In this document: positions 23,601 to 33,845 of the stretch, piece by piece
Numbering within the stretch: position 1 is the stretch's first letter
Layout of the letters: every line of letters starts with the position of its first letter
Source: Symbiodinium natans
Taxonomy: Eukaryota; Sar; Dinophyceae; Suessiales; Symbiodiniaceae
Length of the DNA: 64,000 nt
NCBI GenBank assembly: GCA_905221605.1
Contig: CAJNDS010002115.1
Location: 439,501 to 503,500 of the forward strand
Direction of reading: 5' to 3'
The notes under the pieces: model-generated
Database searches by the model: none
Told to the model about the DNA's origin: nothing
Seen by the model: the letters and a program-made list of their open reading frames with translations, nothing else
Program-made: the position numbers and the translations under genes

Positions 23601-26600
23601 ACAAGAAGTATGGTTTAGCTGAGGCTGTTGAACAATGAAGCCCCAAAGCACACAACAGCGGACCCTGGTTTTTACGGAGCCCTCAAGTTTAGGGCTTGCA
23701 TGGCGCGCAGTGGAGAAGAATTCTGATGCGCAAGAGGCTTAGGTGGCGTCTGGTCTTAGTTTTCGTCGCTACAAGAGTGGGCCCCCCCCTTGCAAGTCCA
23801 GTTACAAATCCGATACAACATGTCTGCTAAGTAAGCCCTAAAAATACAAGCCTGGATAAGGGAGATACAGAGTTTTATATGGAAAGAGATAGCCAAACTA
23901 TCTTTTTGGGCCCTGCTTTTTTTTGGGGCGGGGAGGGATTTTTTTGGGACTGGTTTTGCGAAATTTGCACAAACAGCAACCGTGAGCAAGGACCGCTCTA
24001 CATATTTGTCTCGGCAGCTGCCATGTTTGAAATGCGTATATAGCATGGAACACAGACTTATTCATTTTATGGGCGGATGAAGATAGGCTTTGTAGTTTGC
24101 AAGCACATCCTTGCTTTTTGAATTGTAGCAATCCGTGCCGACATGTAGTTTTGTTGTATGCCACCAAAGACATGTGGACGCGTGTGTATCCCGCTTGTGT
24201 CCGCTTGTGTCTGCGTGTGTCCGCGTGTGTCCGCTTGTGTCCGCACATGCCGAAAAACAGGGTGTGGGCGCGTGTGTATCCGCGCGTATCATGGCGTGAT
24301 TGAGGCGTGGACGCGCAGGTATCCGCAGCTGCCGCTAGAAAAAACAATAGTGGGCGCACATGTGTCCGCAAGCGCACTTCTTTCACGTACCTGAACGCGG
24401 AAGGATCCCAAGGTATGCCTGTAGCGGGGAAATTCGCTTGCCTAAGACTCTCAGACTGGCATCCTTGTGCTTCTGTCTCTTTGGTTAAACTGAGTGCCGG
24501 GAATGTTCTGAACTTTTGGGGCTTTGTGTTGCCCAGCTTGTGCCCCCAAAGTTTGTTTTTGCCTCACCGTCTCGTGCAACAATGGACTGTGCGAACTTGC
24601 AGGAACACTTAAACTCAAATCTAACACCAACAAACCCTTCTAAATGTGCTATTAAATCTCTCCAAACTCTTTCGCGCTTTTTGGGGGCTAAAGTCAGCTC
24701 GTTGCCAGAATCAGAAAATGTCATGGTGCATAAACATAGAAAAAGATACAGAACTTGCAAGTCCGCTTGCTAAGTTGCCTATGTCGGACTCACGCTAAGT
24801 ACTTGTAAGTCTACTATGTCCATATGCAACTCATGCTAACTACTTGTAAGTGGGGGGCCCTCTTGTGTATGCCCCGAGATTAGCCCTTCCGTGGTATAGC
24901 GTCGTTTTTTCTTGAGTACGGGCCGGTGGCACCCCATGATGTCTCCCAGTACCCCAACAGCTCTAACGCCTGCTTTTGAACCCTCGACCTCAAGCCAGAA
25001 GGCTTTGAAACCCTAACCCTAAACTGCAGCTCTCTTTAAAGATTTAAATTTGTGGTTGTCAAAGTTATGGTCCCCTTTTGGATCCCCATGACCATACGGC
25101 ACCTAATATTCAGGGTACCCCAACAGGAATCATAATTTTGACAACCACCCATAAATAGTGCTGCTGTTTTTTGTTTTTGAGCCCCCTCCATTTTACGGAG
25201 TTGAGAAAAACCAGGCTTTCTCCGCTTCGGCTCCCTTCAGCTCGCCGCCAAGCGCCCCTCGGGAAGATGAGATCTTCAGGTTTCCTATGGTCAGTTCTCC
25301 AAAATAATGGTCCCTTTATAAAATTGGAGCCTACATAATAGGAGCTGCCAAAAAAGACCCTACTTTAGATAATCCCGCATATGGCCAGCTTTCTGAGTTC
25401 TTTAAAAGCCCCCAAGTACAAGCTTCGGCTTCAGGATTACGCCCCAAACTCTAAACCCAAAGCGGCTAGCACCCCCCCCGCCCCTCCTCCCTTAGAGAGG
25501 GTTGAGGGTTTGCAATGCGACGGCGAAGAAGAGACCGTAGACCCTAAACCCCAAACCCGAAACCCTAAACCGACTATGGATTAAGGACAGGGCCTCTCCG
25601 GTGTGGAGACGATTGCCCGCTACGTGCTAGCAGCTGTAGCGCGCATGGAGGCTCATGATGCTTCTCGGACTACAAGACCCGAGTTCCATTGCCAAGGGTG
25701 TCTGCGTAAAGACGCTGGGTGTGCACATTGCAATTACCATGTCGGCGTTGGTGCATGTCCATACGTATGTCAGTTACTAGCACAGCACTATTCGCCGATG
25801 TTCGAGTAGATGTACGGTTAATAATGTTGTTGTCGCCCATGCAGTGCAGAGCTTGTCCCAGGATGCTGCGACCGCCTACCTGGACCAGCTGCGACTGGGC
25901 CAAGCAGAAGTGCGGACACCAAAATCCCATGTCGCAGCCATCTTTTCACCATTGAACTCCGCGAGCAGTTTTCTTTGTACCCGAAACCCCTAAACCCTAA
26001 AACATCAAACTTCGTGACCTACCAGCCGATGCCTTGCCGGCCTTGTGCGAGTGTGAGAGTCGAAACCCTAAACCCTACCCAAAGGCTCCAATGTAGTTCC
26101 TTTTTGGGTTAGTTATAGGGGATTTTGGTATGCTACCCCAAAAAGGTACTACATAGGAGCCTTTGGGTAAACCCCGAAACCCTGAAGCCACCGCGCGGCC
26201 CAGGCCTGTCACTGTGCCACCAGAGTTGCGCGCGCGCTGCTTCTACGGCAAGCTGCCGGAGGCTCCGTTTCAGAACCTTCGCTCCTAAATCCTACACCCT
26301 AATCCTGTAGACCGACCGAGATACCTGAGACCTTGCCAGGGGGGCTCCCCTTCAGGGTTTAGGGTTTATGGTTTAGGGCCCCTTTGGCAACTGCAAAAGC
26401 GTCTTTCAGACCTTGAGAATACATTCAAGATGCAGAGGGTTGTGCCTCCCCGGAGAAGCTCAAAAGCGATGAGCCAAATGAGGAGAGTGTCACGTACGGT
26501 ACTAGCTTGGAGGGTGGCAAAAAATGTCCTCAGATGGTCATTTCTAAAAATAGGGGTATCCCTTTTATACCCCAAATAGAATAGAAGCACCTTAAAGGGA

Positions 26601-29600
26601 CCCCCCCAAAAGGGTCCTCTGTTTTCGGAAACCGCTATGGCACGCCTGTGACAGGCCAGCTGCGCTGCCCAGGCACAGTCGCTGCCGCGCGGGGGGCCTC
26701 AGTTGCAGTGGCCGACTGCCCCGTCACGCTCAGGGCAGTTGCTCTTGTAAATATGTAGAAAAGTAAAGAGATAGATGTATTTTCAGTGTATGCGTATACA
26801 AATATTTTTTATTATGTTTGTTTCTTGCGGAGGGACTTCCAATCAATGAGGTGCTGTTGACGGTTGGCAGCACAACTGTCTTGGCCGCCTAGCACCCCTC
26901 AAGGAACCTGACATTGGGGTCCTAGGGCGTCTCCCCTCCAAAATACCGAAAAAGGATTGGGTTCTGGATGCCCGGCACTCCTTCCGAGGCTTTCGTGATG
27001 GATCCAAACTCTCCAGGAAGCCTCCGCCAAGACTAAGAGTCTTCTAGCCTGTGGGTGAACTGGCCCATCCAGGTCAAGCCTTGTTCAGTATCCAGAGGCT
27101 GTAGAAGACGGTGGCTGTCCGAAACGTTTGCCTGAGGTGCAGAACTCCTCCGCTGCCTCCTCCGCCGCGTCACGGAGCGCACAGCTGCACTACTGGCGGC
27201 GTGGATGGCAGTCCCTGGTCGATGGCATTTGGGCCGAGGTTCTTTAGAATATGCTACTCTTTTTGACTTAATTGCCAAGTCTTTTGTTGTGCATACATCT
27301 CTCACTCTCTCTCTCTCTCTCTCTGTGTCTCCTCCACATGTATATATATATATATATATATATACAATACACATGTTCCCCTATAATTTTCGTAAATCTC
27401 TTAGCTACACAAAAATGTGTGTGTGTGTGTTATATATATATATGCATGTCTCATTTGGTCTTCTTTTGACTTTGTATTCACATACATGTACACACATGTG
27501 TGTTTACATGCATGCGCACTTACTGCCATATATATATATGCACCTGATATACATATATATATATATACATTATATATGTACATGTACATGCATACATTCA
27601 TACATCCACACATACATGCATACATACATACACACACATATTTGTATATGTATATGTATATATGTCAAGAAGAGAGCCTACCAAGAAACATCTATGAACA
27701 TTCGTAACGCGCGACAAAACTCGCGGTACTCGGACGGGAAGCCCCAAACTAAGCCTGAACTGAACCTTTCCTCGGCTGAATGAATGACGAGGTTTTCAAG
27801 TTGAGAACCAACCAGGAAACGTCACTAAGCTGGCAGCGAGGTTGGCTTTGCGCATGGCGTCATGAACACAGACAACTTGAGCCTTTTGGGCATCACCGTG
27901 GACCTGAATGTCTTTGGCGCCTAGTCTCAACACATCTCATGGTACGTAATTCGCATGGTCTGCTACTCCGTCCTTGGATGTCTCTTATGGCCCGTGCGTG
28001 GTGATGTCTGCTAGGGTCGCAGGGCCTGGGAGATCAGCATCGGAATTTTCCCCTTCTGTATCTCCACCCTCGATCCTCTCTGTGTCTTCCATGCGGTCAC
28101 GGCAGGCTCCAAACCCAACGGCTGCTACCCTGAGCCCCACGCCATAAGAGTACCTCAACCCCTGCGCAAGCATGATGACACGCGTCACATACGAGAATTG
28201 CCCTAGGCATCTCCAAGCCCTATATAAGCCCCAACATCCCCTAAACCCTAAACCCTAAACCCTAAACCCTAAACCCTAAACCCTAAACCCTAAACCCTAA
28301 ACCCTAAACCCTAAACCCTAAACCCTAAACCCTAAACCCTAAGCGAAGCCCTTAAACCCTAAACCCCAGGCTTCCTCTCCACCTACGATCCCACGTGGCA
28401 GCCGAACTACATCGATGAGACCGCCAGGTCGACGTTCCAAGGGGCTCAACAGGTTTTGAGGGATTAGGGAGTTTAGGAATTTAGGGGTTTAGAGATATTA
28501 GGGTTCAGGGATCTAGGGGTTTGGGGATTTGGGGGTTTGGGGTTTAGGGCTAGGGGGCTTTCTTCGTTTTCGTTTTTTTTGAGTGACCCTGCCGCCTCAC
28601 TGCTGCTAAGAAGCTGTTCCTGGCTCTCAGGGTGACGTGTCTGACATCCAGACCAACTACGGAGAGAGAGAGAGAGAGAGAGTGTGTGTGTGTGTGTGTT
28701 TTTGTTTTTTTGTGGTGGGGGGGGGGGGGGGGCCGGGGAGCAGTTGAACGCCAGCGGGGGTTAGGGCCTACTGAAGAACTTAGTTGTTTTTGGTTGCTCC
28801 TGCTTCTGTGTACATACCTTTCAGGGTTTCAGGGCTCCTGAGCCCTGAAACCTACTGCAAAGCGGTTGTTTAGGGTTTCGACCTCAGCACCCTGAACACC
28901 CTAAACCCTAAACCCTAAACCCTAAACCCTAAACCCTAAACCCTAAACCCTAAACCCTAAACCCTAAACCCTAAACCCTAAACCCTAAACCCTAAACCCT
29001 AAACCCTAAACCCTAAACCCTAAACCCTAAACCCTAAAACCCTAAAACCCTAAACCCTAAAACCCTAAAACCCTAAACCCTAAACCCTAAAGCGTTCTTA
29101 GGGTTCTGTTCTCTGAAGGCGGAGGGGGTGTTCTTAAGGCTGCGCCATCCTGCAGTGCGTCTCTTGCCTCAGAAGAGTCAAGCCTTAAATTCCTGTGAGA
29201 AGACCTAGGCTCCCAAGAGGTCTTAGGGTTCGAAGAGTCGGTTTTTATCATACACTGTTTAGGGTTTGTTAGGGTTTTTGGGTTTAGGGTTTAGGGTTTA
29301 AGGGTTTAAGGGTTAGTTTGTTTGGCTCTGTGTGTGTGTCTTACGGCGTCCTGCACTGTGGGTTGTCAAGGTACCTGAAAGGATCAGCAGGCAGCCAAGT
29401 AGTAGGCATTGCCACTCCCTCAGTCCTGCCATTCAGGCTTTGGTTTGCTGACCCTAAACCCTAAACCCTAAATCGTTTAGGGTTTAGGGTTTAGGGAGTC
29501 TGGGGCCGGAGCTGCTAAGGGCGGAACCCATCATAGCGACACATGGTGCGTGTCTCCCTGCCCTTCCAACCCGACCCGACTGTTCAAGGCAGCTTCTCCG

Positions 29601-32600
29601 AGATGTCCGGACGAAACACAGGCATTTTTCTAGGTGCTTGAACCCTAAACCCTAAACCCCGAACCCTAAACCCTGAACCCTAAACCCTAAACGCTAAACG
29701 CGGGTGTCACCTTGGACAGGTATGCTTTCGGCGAGCAGCCAGACATTGCGAGATGGAACCTGCAGAGGTTGGACTGCCAGGGAGACCCTGAGAATCAACT
29801 TCCTGTTGGTTAGTAGGGAATGAGGGAATGAGGTACCCTATATCCCCCTCTATATACCCTTTAAGTCATTATCTAGAGTACCTGATTCCCTCATTCCCTA
29901 CTAACCTAACCAACAGTAAGTCAAGCCGGCCCTAGCCTACAACCAACTTTGCCCAAGAAGCGAACCTTAAGGTGTGGCATTGCTGGGGTATACATGTCAT
30001 TGATGGTAGCCCTGGCACGTCTGAAGCCCCTAGAAGTCTCCAGACACAGCCTCGCGCCCATGCGAACTTCGAGAGCTTTTGGGGTCAGAGGGGATTCGAC
30101 TGTCATTTCCGATGAAGCTTCCGTGTCAAGGCTGGCAGATGCGCTGACCGGCACCTCGTTCGTCTCCGACCGCGAGCCGGCGCGGTGTTTCCGAAATCGG
30201 GTTGTTGCACAGTTGGTCCCCCTATATTCCCATAGGTATATACGTCCCAAAAAAAGGACCTTAGGGTTGTCTGTAAGGTTGTGTAGGAGGTTAAATCGGG
30301 GGGGGGGGGGGGGGGGTGGGCATGGCAGGTGAGCATATAGGGTTCGTAACAGTGTTTACAGGGAACATTGGGTCCACAACTAGGGGAAACCGCCCAAATG
30401 CCTCTCGCCTAAACCCTATAAGCCCTGAACCAGGAGGGGGGGATGAAGGAGGTGGGCCGTTCGTCTACAAACGCCTTCGGCGGATGTAGAACAACATCCG
30501 TATCCGGAATCTCAGAGAGCTGTTGGAGGTCCACGAGGCCTCACAGTGGTGCCCGCATCCCCTTTTGCAGTGGCTCGGTTCCCTAAACCAGAGGTGTACT
30601 TGTCCTAGGGATACTGGGGAACCTGGATAAGAAACAATGATTATTTTCCGCAGGAGGGTGTTGCTGGAGCTACGGTATTCAGGTCCCTCGCATCCGTATA
30701 CAGCTTCTGGAGCCCGTTCCCTCACGGTCCATGTACCTAGAGAGTATATACTTGAGCCCTGAAGCTCTGTACCAGACATCAGATAGTATATACTTGAGCC
30801 CTGATGCTCCTATGTGGGAGCCCATTTAAGGCCCAAAGCCCTCGGGCCTGATCCTCTAGTCTGTCACACAGCCCTGCGCGAGGATGCGCAGCTCTGGCCC
30901 CACCGGCAGCCAGGCCCGGCGACACGTTCAGAGGGGTTCATCGTCTCAAGGCCACAGAAAAGTAGCTTTAGAGAGGGTTTCAGTATGTTAATTGGGTCTT
31001 TCAGGCACAGAAAAAGTAGCTTTTAGGGAGTCTTTAGGCCTGGGGTGTGAGATTTGAGAGTCTTTCCCTGGGCTCACCAACTTAGAACCTTTAATTCGTT
31101 AGTCAGGACTTGGAGGTTGAGCCTCGTCACCTGGGGGTTTACAATAATAAGGGACCCTACACCCCAAATAGGGTTTAGGGTTTAGGGTTTAGGGTTTAGG
31201 GTTTAGGGCTTAGGGTTTAGGGTTTAGGGTTTAGGGTTTAGGGTTTCCCCTTATTATAAGGACACCAATAAGGTACCCCAAATATCGTAAACCCCCCACC
31301 TGAACTTTCCTAGGCAAGATCTTGTAATTTGGTGTTGCAGTGCGAGGCGAGTGGATGGACCGTCAGGAAGCTGCAGCCTCGGATGTCAATGGCCTTTTTA
31401 GGGTTTAGGGTTTAGGGTCTAGGGTTTCGGGTTTAGGGCTTAGGGTTTAGGGTTTAGGGTCTAGGGTGTTTCACATCTGCCAAGAGTCTGAAAGGCTGGC
31501 AGTTGCTGTTGCCCCTGCTCAACGACCCCTACTTGAAGGCTCGTGGGTAGTTACAAGTAGGGTTCTAAGTACCCTAAATAGGGTTACAACCAGTATAAGA
31601 AGAGTTGCCCTATTTATTACCCCCGCTTCTAACTACCCATGAACCTCCAAGCAAAGCCTTTGGGCAACCAAAGGCCGCCCACATCCTCGACCGCTTCAAC
31701 GAGACTTTCGAGGCCAGTGGAAGCTTGTTGGGAAGTCCCAAGAGCCCCCGTGTTTGGTGACAAGGTAGTTTTGGTTTAGGGTTTAGGGTTTAGGGTTTAC
31801 TGTTTAGGCTTTAGGCTTTAGGCTTTAGGCTTTAGGCTTTAGGCTTTAGGGTTTCGGGTTTCGGGTTTAGGGTTTCGGGTTTCGGGTTTAGGGTTTTCGG
31901 TTTAGGGATTTTGGAAGAAGGCCTAGCTCGCCAGTAGTACCCTTTGAGCTGTTTGAGGTCCTGGTTCGTGGCTGTTGAAGGTTTTTCGGTTTTCTTCCTC
32001 GTAGACTCGAGGACTTGAAACAATTGAACTTGGACTTCGAGCATGTAGGCTCCAGTCGGGTTTAACTCAGAATCAAATTTAGAGGGGCCTTAATACTCAG
32101 AACACCTTAAGAATTAGAACAGTTGGTAGTCATTCCGACCCCTACATTAGGCTCTTCCGGGTTGCTTGTTCAAGGATTCAGGAGCCTTGTCTGCCGCCCG
32201 CCCTCTGCAGGATCCACATGCAACAGCGATTTGTTGGGTGCCTTTGAAGCCCAATCCCATAAAGATGCCTCAGGAAACCTGGGAGAAAAGCAACAATCCT
32301 CAACACCTTCGCATCATGGGACTTTTTCTTGCCGGACTTGCCCCGCACAGAAGAAGCACGGGGCCGCTAGCTTGGGTTTAGGGTTTAGGCAGCATGGGTT
32401 TTTTTGGGTGCGATCATATGGGTATCCTATGTGGGGTGAACTACCTATATGGGACAGTATGAAACCCTTTTTTGGCAGGTTCCCCTACAAGAAAGATAAT
32501 GTTACTTTGGGCGATTATACGGGTATCCTATGTTTGAGAACGGCGCACATGGGACAGTACAAACCCCTTAAGCCCTCTGAGACCTGTGAGCCCTCTTAGC

Positions 32601-33725
32601 CGCCCCTTTATTCGAAAACGATGTAGGCCCTGAAGCCCTCATCCCTACGATCTGACTTAGCGAAAAGCTCAGAAGCCCTAAACCTCAGAAGCCCTAAGCC
32701 GCAACTGCCCTATGAGCTCTGATCTTCCAAGCCCCAAAACCTCAAAGCCCCAACAACCCAAAGCTGTAAAACATAAAAAGAAGACCGAAACCAACAAACA
32801 AAACAAGAAAACAAACCATAAGCGAAACCCCGTCAGGTCTGCCGCGTGGCTCGCATGGAGCTTCGACTCGGCTTTCCAGCCACAGGCGCCTTCTTACCCC
32901 TGGTTCTTAGTAGGGAATGAGGGAATGAGGGCCCGAGAGATGTACCCTTTAAAGGATTAAGCAGGGCCTTAGTTCCCGCATTCCCTGCTAAGAACCAGCC
33001 AGTCTCAGCCGGCTCTTCAACCGTTGGAGGGGGGCCCCCAATGCGGATTTTACGAGTTTACTGCTGGCCTTCGTGGGGCATTTCCTATGATAGCGGACCC
33101 TCATTTTTATACCCTACACGTGGAGCAATACACATAGGGTTCCCTTATTTTTACAATTATACCCGAAGGCATGGTAGTGGGTTCAGACGGCACAAGGCTT
33201 GGTTCGTTTGGGGCTTCCAGGGAATTGAGGCTTGACAAGAGAAAGCAGGCCTTCAAAGATCGGATTTGCGCCGGCTCGCTGGTTTCCCCCGCTAGAGCGA
33301 CAAGGATGCCGACCTAGCATGCAGGGACGCCAAGCTCGTTTCCAAACCTAACCATCGGCAGATGTTTGGGCAGCAAACGAGGCTGGTATCTGGCACTGCC
33401 AAGGAAACATAAGACCCCGGTTCATGGGCACGAAGCCCACGACCTCTCAGCAAGCCATCGTAGCCCTTAATTACTGCGACATGACTTCCGGCCCTGCATC
33501 CCCTATTGGCTCCCAACGCCCGAATATGCTCAAAAGGGCTTAGGGAACTGCAGCAAGTGAACCCTGAACCCTAAGCCCTAAGCCCAAAACCCTAAACCTT
33601 TGCAAAACCTTAAACCCTAAACCCTATAAACCCATAAACCCGAAACACTGAGGACGGCCTTGCACTGCCGACAGCCCGGGGCCGGCCTGCCTTGAAAGCC
33701 GGTGGCGGCAGTGGCTTACCCGGGC
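17610..33725 (+). CDS. SelO/YdiU-type protein adenylyltransferase gene, about 17 exons
   Basis: Short exons on the + strand together spell most of a SelO protein, a pseudokinase-fold enzyme known to transfer AMP from ATP to protein hydroxyl groups, usually mitochondrial in eukaryotes. Supported exons are 17610-17693, 18127-18150, 18511-18601, 19019-19094, 19347-19396, 20165-20212, 20825-20898, 25215-25261, 25591-25656, 27143-27210, 27841-27916, 28370-28427, 29720-29767, 31495-31538, 31657-31716, 32837-32885 and about 33652-33725. Family motifs appear in order: [61 protein letters not shown] and [11 protein letters not shown]. The NTDN and VD residues expected to bind metal and nucleotide are kept. 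Most neighbouring exon pairs join in frame. Donors are GT, GC and GA, as known in dinoflagellates. The segment between exons 7 and 8 (about 30-40 residues) and the C-terminal end, including any selenocysteine, were not located. Confidence 0.85.
18127..18150 (+). CDS. SelO exon 2, a 24-nt micro-exon
   Basis: VFNASVSR lies between a ttgcag acceptor and a GC donor (CGG/GCGAGG). Joined in phase 0 to exons 1 and 3 it gives [18 protein letters not shown], matching the family pattern R.V..A.YS.V.P.P...P.L. Confidence 0.6.
18511..18601 (+). CDS. SelO exon 3
   Basis: The frame reads [20 protein letters not shown], then [11 protein letters not shown], matching the P.LVA.....A..LGLD stretch of SelO. 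The donor appears to be GA (TCAG/GATGGA), with one base completing the first codon of exon 4. Confidence 0.75.
19019..19094 (+). CDS. SelO exon 4
   Basis: [20 protein letters not shown], then YGGHQ, matches the family FSG......QP....YGGHQFG. The exon stops after CAC CA. The intron starts GATGCC and the next exon starts G TTT GGC, so Q-F-G is rebuilt across a GA-AG intron. Confidence 0.9.
19347..19396 (+). CDS. SelO exon 5
   Basis: [16 protein letters not shown] is an almost perfect SelO signature ([13 protein letters not shown]). The donor is GT (CTAG/GTTTCGG), followed at once by a poly-G run and then a CCCTAAA/CCCCAAA array. Confidence 0.93.
19443..19525 (+). repeat. CCCTAAA/CCCCAAA array
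   Basis: Two CCCTAAA units, then about eight CCCCAAA variant units, then CCCTAAA again. The local run of one variant suggests recent unit-by-unit expansion. It lies in the intron after SelO exon 5. Confidence 0.9.
19676..19755 (+). repeat. Dispersed element with ATAAGGAC..CAATAAGGTACCCC core
   Basis: The stretch CCCCTTATGATAAGGAC, CCAATAAGGTACCCC, AATATCGTAAA recurs at 31137-31297, where a TTTAGGG array is inserted in it. It is probably a small repeat family. Confidence 0.55.
20165..20212 (+). CDS. SelO exon 6
   Basis: [17 protein letters not shown] spans the WELQLKG motif of the family; the lysine is the conserved one before GAG. Acceptor ccgag and donor GC (AAAG/GCGCCA) join exactly in frame to exons 5 and 7. 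Confidence 0.85.
20825..20898 (+). CDS. SelO exon 7
   Basis: [20 protein letters not shown], then AREFL, corresponds to the G.G.TPYSR..DGRA.L....REFL signature. The acceptor cctcag follows CCCTAAA-type repeats. The end is set at the GC donor after CTG (20898); a second GC donor at about 20908 is possible. Confidence 0.93.
22192..22285. mobile_element. Family-A inverted-repeat element, diverged copy
   Basis: GAAGGTTCGATGGTAG at the left and CTACTCATGAACCTTCAAG at the right are the family ends. The middle has the typical AAGTAGGG/CCCTAAAT-like remnants. Confidence 0.55.
23010..23067 (+). repeat. 11-bp tandem repeat (CATATTAAACC)
   Basis: Five to six imperfect units of CATATTAAACC or CACATTAAACC in a row, inside SelO intron sequence. 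Confidence 0.8.
23471..23572 (+). CDS. Candidate SelO exon 7b (unproven)
   Basis: Directly after a TTTAGGG array, the frame [18 protein letters not shown] follows in phase from REFL of exon 7. It could stand for the family's SEAM..LGIPTTRSL. The acceptor would be the AG of the last TTTAG unit. The frame runs to a TAG at 23573-23575, so the true end would be an unseen donor. The similarity is weak. Confidence 0.3.
23573..25214. other. SelO intron sequence, no exon recognised
   Basis: It contains a 12-bp minisatellite (24180-24252) and open frames on both strands with no resemblance to known proteins. Confidence 0.45.
24180..24252 (+). repeat. 12-bp minisatellite (TGTGTCCGCNTG)
   Basis: Five or six units of tgtgtccgc followed by ttg or gtg run head to tail. 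The long open frames here on both strands are a by-product of the repeat. Confidence 0.8.
25215..25261 (+). CDS. SelO exon 8 (FLRFGS)
   Basis: After an accag acceptor the frame reads [15 protein letters not shown], matching the SFIRFGSFE..A. segment of SelO. The exact donor is uncertain; GGGAAGATGAG follows. Confidence 0.8.
25591..25656 (+). CDS. Probable SelO exon 9
   Basis: [20 protein letters not shown], then AH, resembles the L..LADYVI.... helix after FLRFGS. The acceptor ggacag follows a CCCTAAA-type run at 25538-25575. The end, before GATGCT, is a guess at a GA donor. Confidence 0.5.
25845..25972 (+). CDS. Exon-like segment in the SelO locus, unassigned
   Basis: After gcag the frame reads [20 protein letters not shown] and continues open for 20 more codons. 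It looks coding but does not match a SelO motif. It may be a lineage-specific insertion between exons 9 and 10. Confidence 0.35.
27143..27210 (+). CDS. SelO exon 10
   Basis: [20 protein letters not shown], then WMA, matches the family V.ERTA.L.A.WQAVGF. The donor is GT (GGCA/GTCCCT), and the next exon begins VGFAHG, so the frame continues exactly. Confidence 0.85.
27296..27668 (+). repeat. Composite microsatellite (CT)n-(TA)n-(GT)n-(CATA)n
   Basis: Runs of CT (27300-27323), TA (27341-27363), GT (27416-27430) and CATA/TATG units follow each other. A very similar series lies at 43078-43300 and a shorter one at 58195-58255. Open frames here are artefacts. Confidence 0.92.
27841..27916 (+). CDS. 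SelO exon 11 (nucleotide/metal-binding loop)
   Basis: [20 protein letters not shown], then DLNVFG, is the core SelO loop (GF.HGV.NTDN.S..G.T.D....GF). The Asp-Asn of NTDN and the later Asp are present. Donor GC (TTTG/GCGCCT) rebuilds F-G-F with exon 12. Confidence 0.95.
28240..28342 (+). repeat. CCCTAAA array just before SelO exon 12
   Basis: About 14 perfect CCCTAAA units. The acceptor ccccag of exon 12 lies 27 bases after it. Confidence 0.97.
28370..28427 (+). CDS. SelO exon 12
   Basis: [19 protein letters not shown] is the family's GF.D.YDP.......D..GRY segment. A GT donor after GCC AG (AG/GTCGAC) joins to exon 13 as [10 protein letters not shown]. Confidence 0.92.
28662..28735 (+). repeat. 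(GA)n-(GT)n-poly-G microsatellite
   Basis: A (GA)10-like run, a (GT)9-like run and an interrupted poly-G run of about 14 lie together in the intron between SelO exons 12 and 13. Confidence 0.9.
28899..29089 (+). repeat. CCCTAAA array, the longest C-rich run of the window
   Basis: About 26 units, mostly perfect CCCTAAA with a few CCCTAAAA near the right end. It lies within the intron between SelO exons 12 and 13. Confidence 0.97.
29720..29767 (+). CDS. SelO exon 13
   Basis: [15 protein letters not shown] is the family motif Y....QP.I..WNL.RL. It is preceded by a CCCTAAA run (29641-29699) and a ggacag acceptor. The GT donor lies within AGAG/GTTGGA. Confidence 0.93.
29803..29916. mobile_element. 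Family-C inverted-repeat element
   Basis: The ends CTGTTGGTTAGTAGGGAATG and CATTCCCTACTAAC..CAACAG are inverted. The doubled word GGGAATGAGGGAATGAGG is the family mark. Other copies: 32900-32998, 43612-43698, 55816-55988. Confidence 0.85.
31137..31297. repeat. Dispersed element interrupted by a TTTAGGG array
   Basis: AATAATAAGGGACCC at the left and CCCTTATTATAAGGAC..CCAATAAGGTACCCC at the right flank about ten TTTAGGG units (31171-31246). Without the array it resembles 19676-19755. Confidence 0.6.
31495..31538 (+). CDS. SelO exon 14
   Basis: [15 protein letters not shown] follows WNLQ of exon 13 in frame and fits the RLA.AL.PLL stretch. The exon ends inside the left end of an inverted-repeat element, at a GC donor (GAAG/GCTCGT). 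Confidence 0.65.
31529..31651. mobile_element. Family-A inverted-repeat element forming an intron
   Basis: CTACTTGAAGG...GTGGGTAG at the left and CTACCCATGAACCTCCAAG at the right are family-A ends. The element separates SelO exons 14 and 15 almost exactly. The inferred intron, 31539-31656, starts GC within the left end and ends AG five bases after the right end. Confidence 0.8.
31657..31716 (+). CDS. SelO exon 15
   Basis: [20 protein letters not shown] fits the family segment ..EAA...L..F...F.A. One base from exon 14 completes its first codon. It is followed by GTGGAAG as donor and then by a TTTAGGG/TTTAGGC array. Confidence 0.7.
31770..31900 (+). repeat. Variant telomere-like array (TTTAGGG, TTTAGGC, TTTCGGG)
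   Basis: Blocks of TTTAGGG, then about six TTTAGGC units, then TTTCGGG/TTTAGGG alternation. Each variant is clustered, which points to local tandem copying. Confidence 0.92.
32415..32570 (+). repeat. Imperfect ~105-bp tandem duplication
   Basis: The words GGGTATCCTATGT and ATGGGACAGTA recur in order about 105 bases apart (32421/32521 and 32449/32548). Confidence 0.6.
32837..32885 (+). CDS. Probable SelO exon 16
   Basis: [16 protein letters not shown] fits the R.MR.KLGL motif that follows the exon 15 segment in SelO. The acceptor is cgtcag; the donor is probably GC (ACAG/GCGCCT). A small part of the protein between exons 15 and 16 may be missing. Confidence 0.55.
32900..32998. mobile_element. 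Family-C inverted-repeat element
   Basis: CTGGTTCTTAGTAGGGAATG at the left and GCATTCCCTGCTAAGAACCAG at the right are inverted. It begins 14 bases after the presumed donor of SelO exon 16. Confidence 0.88.
33652..33725 (+). CDS. Probable SelO exon 17
   Basis: After actgag the frame reads [20 protein letters not shown], then [18 protein letters not shown] fits the C-terminal W..WL..YR.R motif of SelO. CCCTAA-type repeats precede it and TTTAGGG/TTTCGGG units follow it. Confidence 0.5.
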
Positions 33726-33845
33726 TCGCAGCTTTGCTGCATTCAGAGGGTTTAGGGTTTCGGGTTTAGGGTTTCGGGTTTAGGGTTTAGGGTTTCGGGT
33801 TTCGGGTTTCGGGCTTACGGCGAGGGCTCCAAGGCTCTGATCATG

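Noticed and set aside
27205-27783. 192-codon open frame
   Set aside because: Most of it is translated microsatellite (poly Tyr/Ile/His); only its first few codons overlap a real SelO exon, in another frame.
28240-29089. A true chromosome end
   Set aside because: Arrays of both orientations are scattered through 47 kb with genes between and beyond them, so these are internal repeats.
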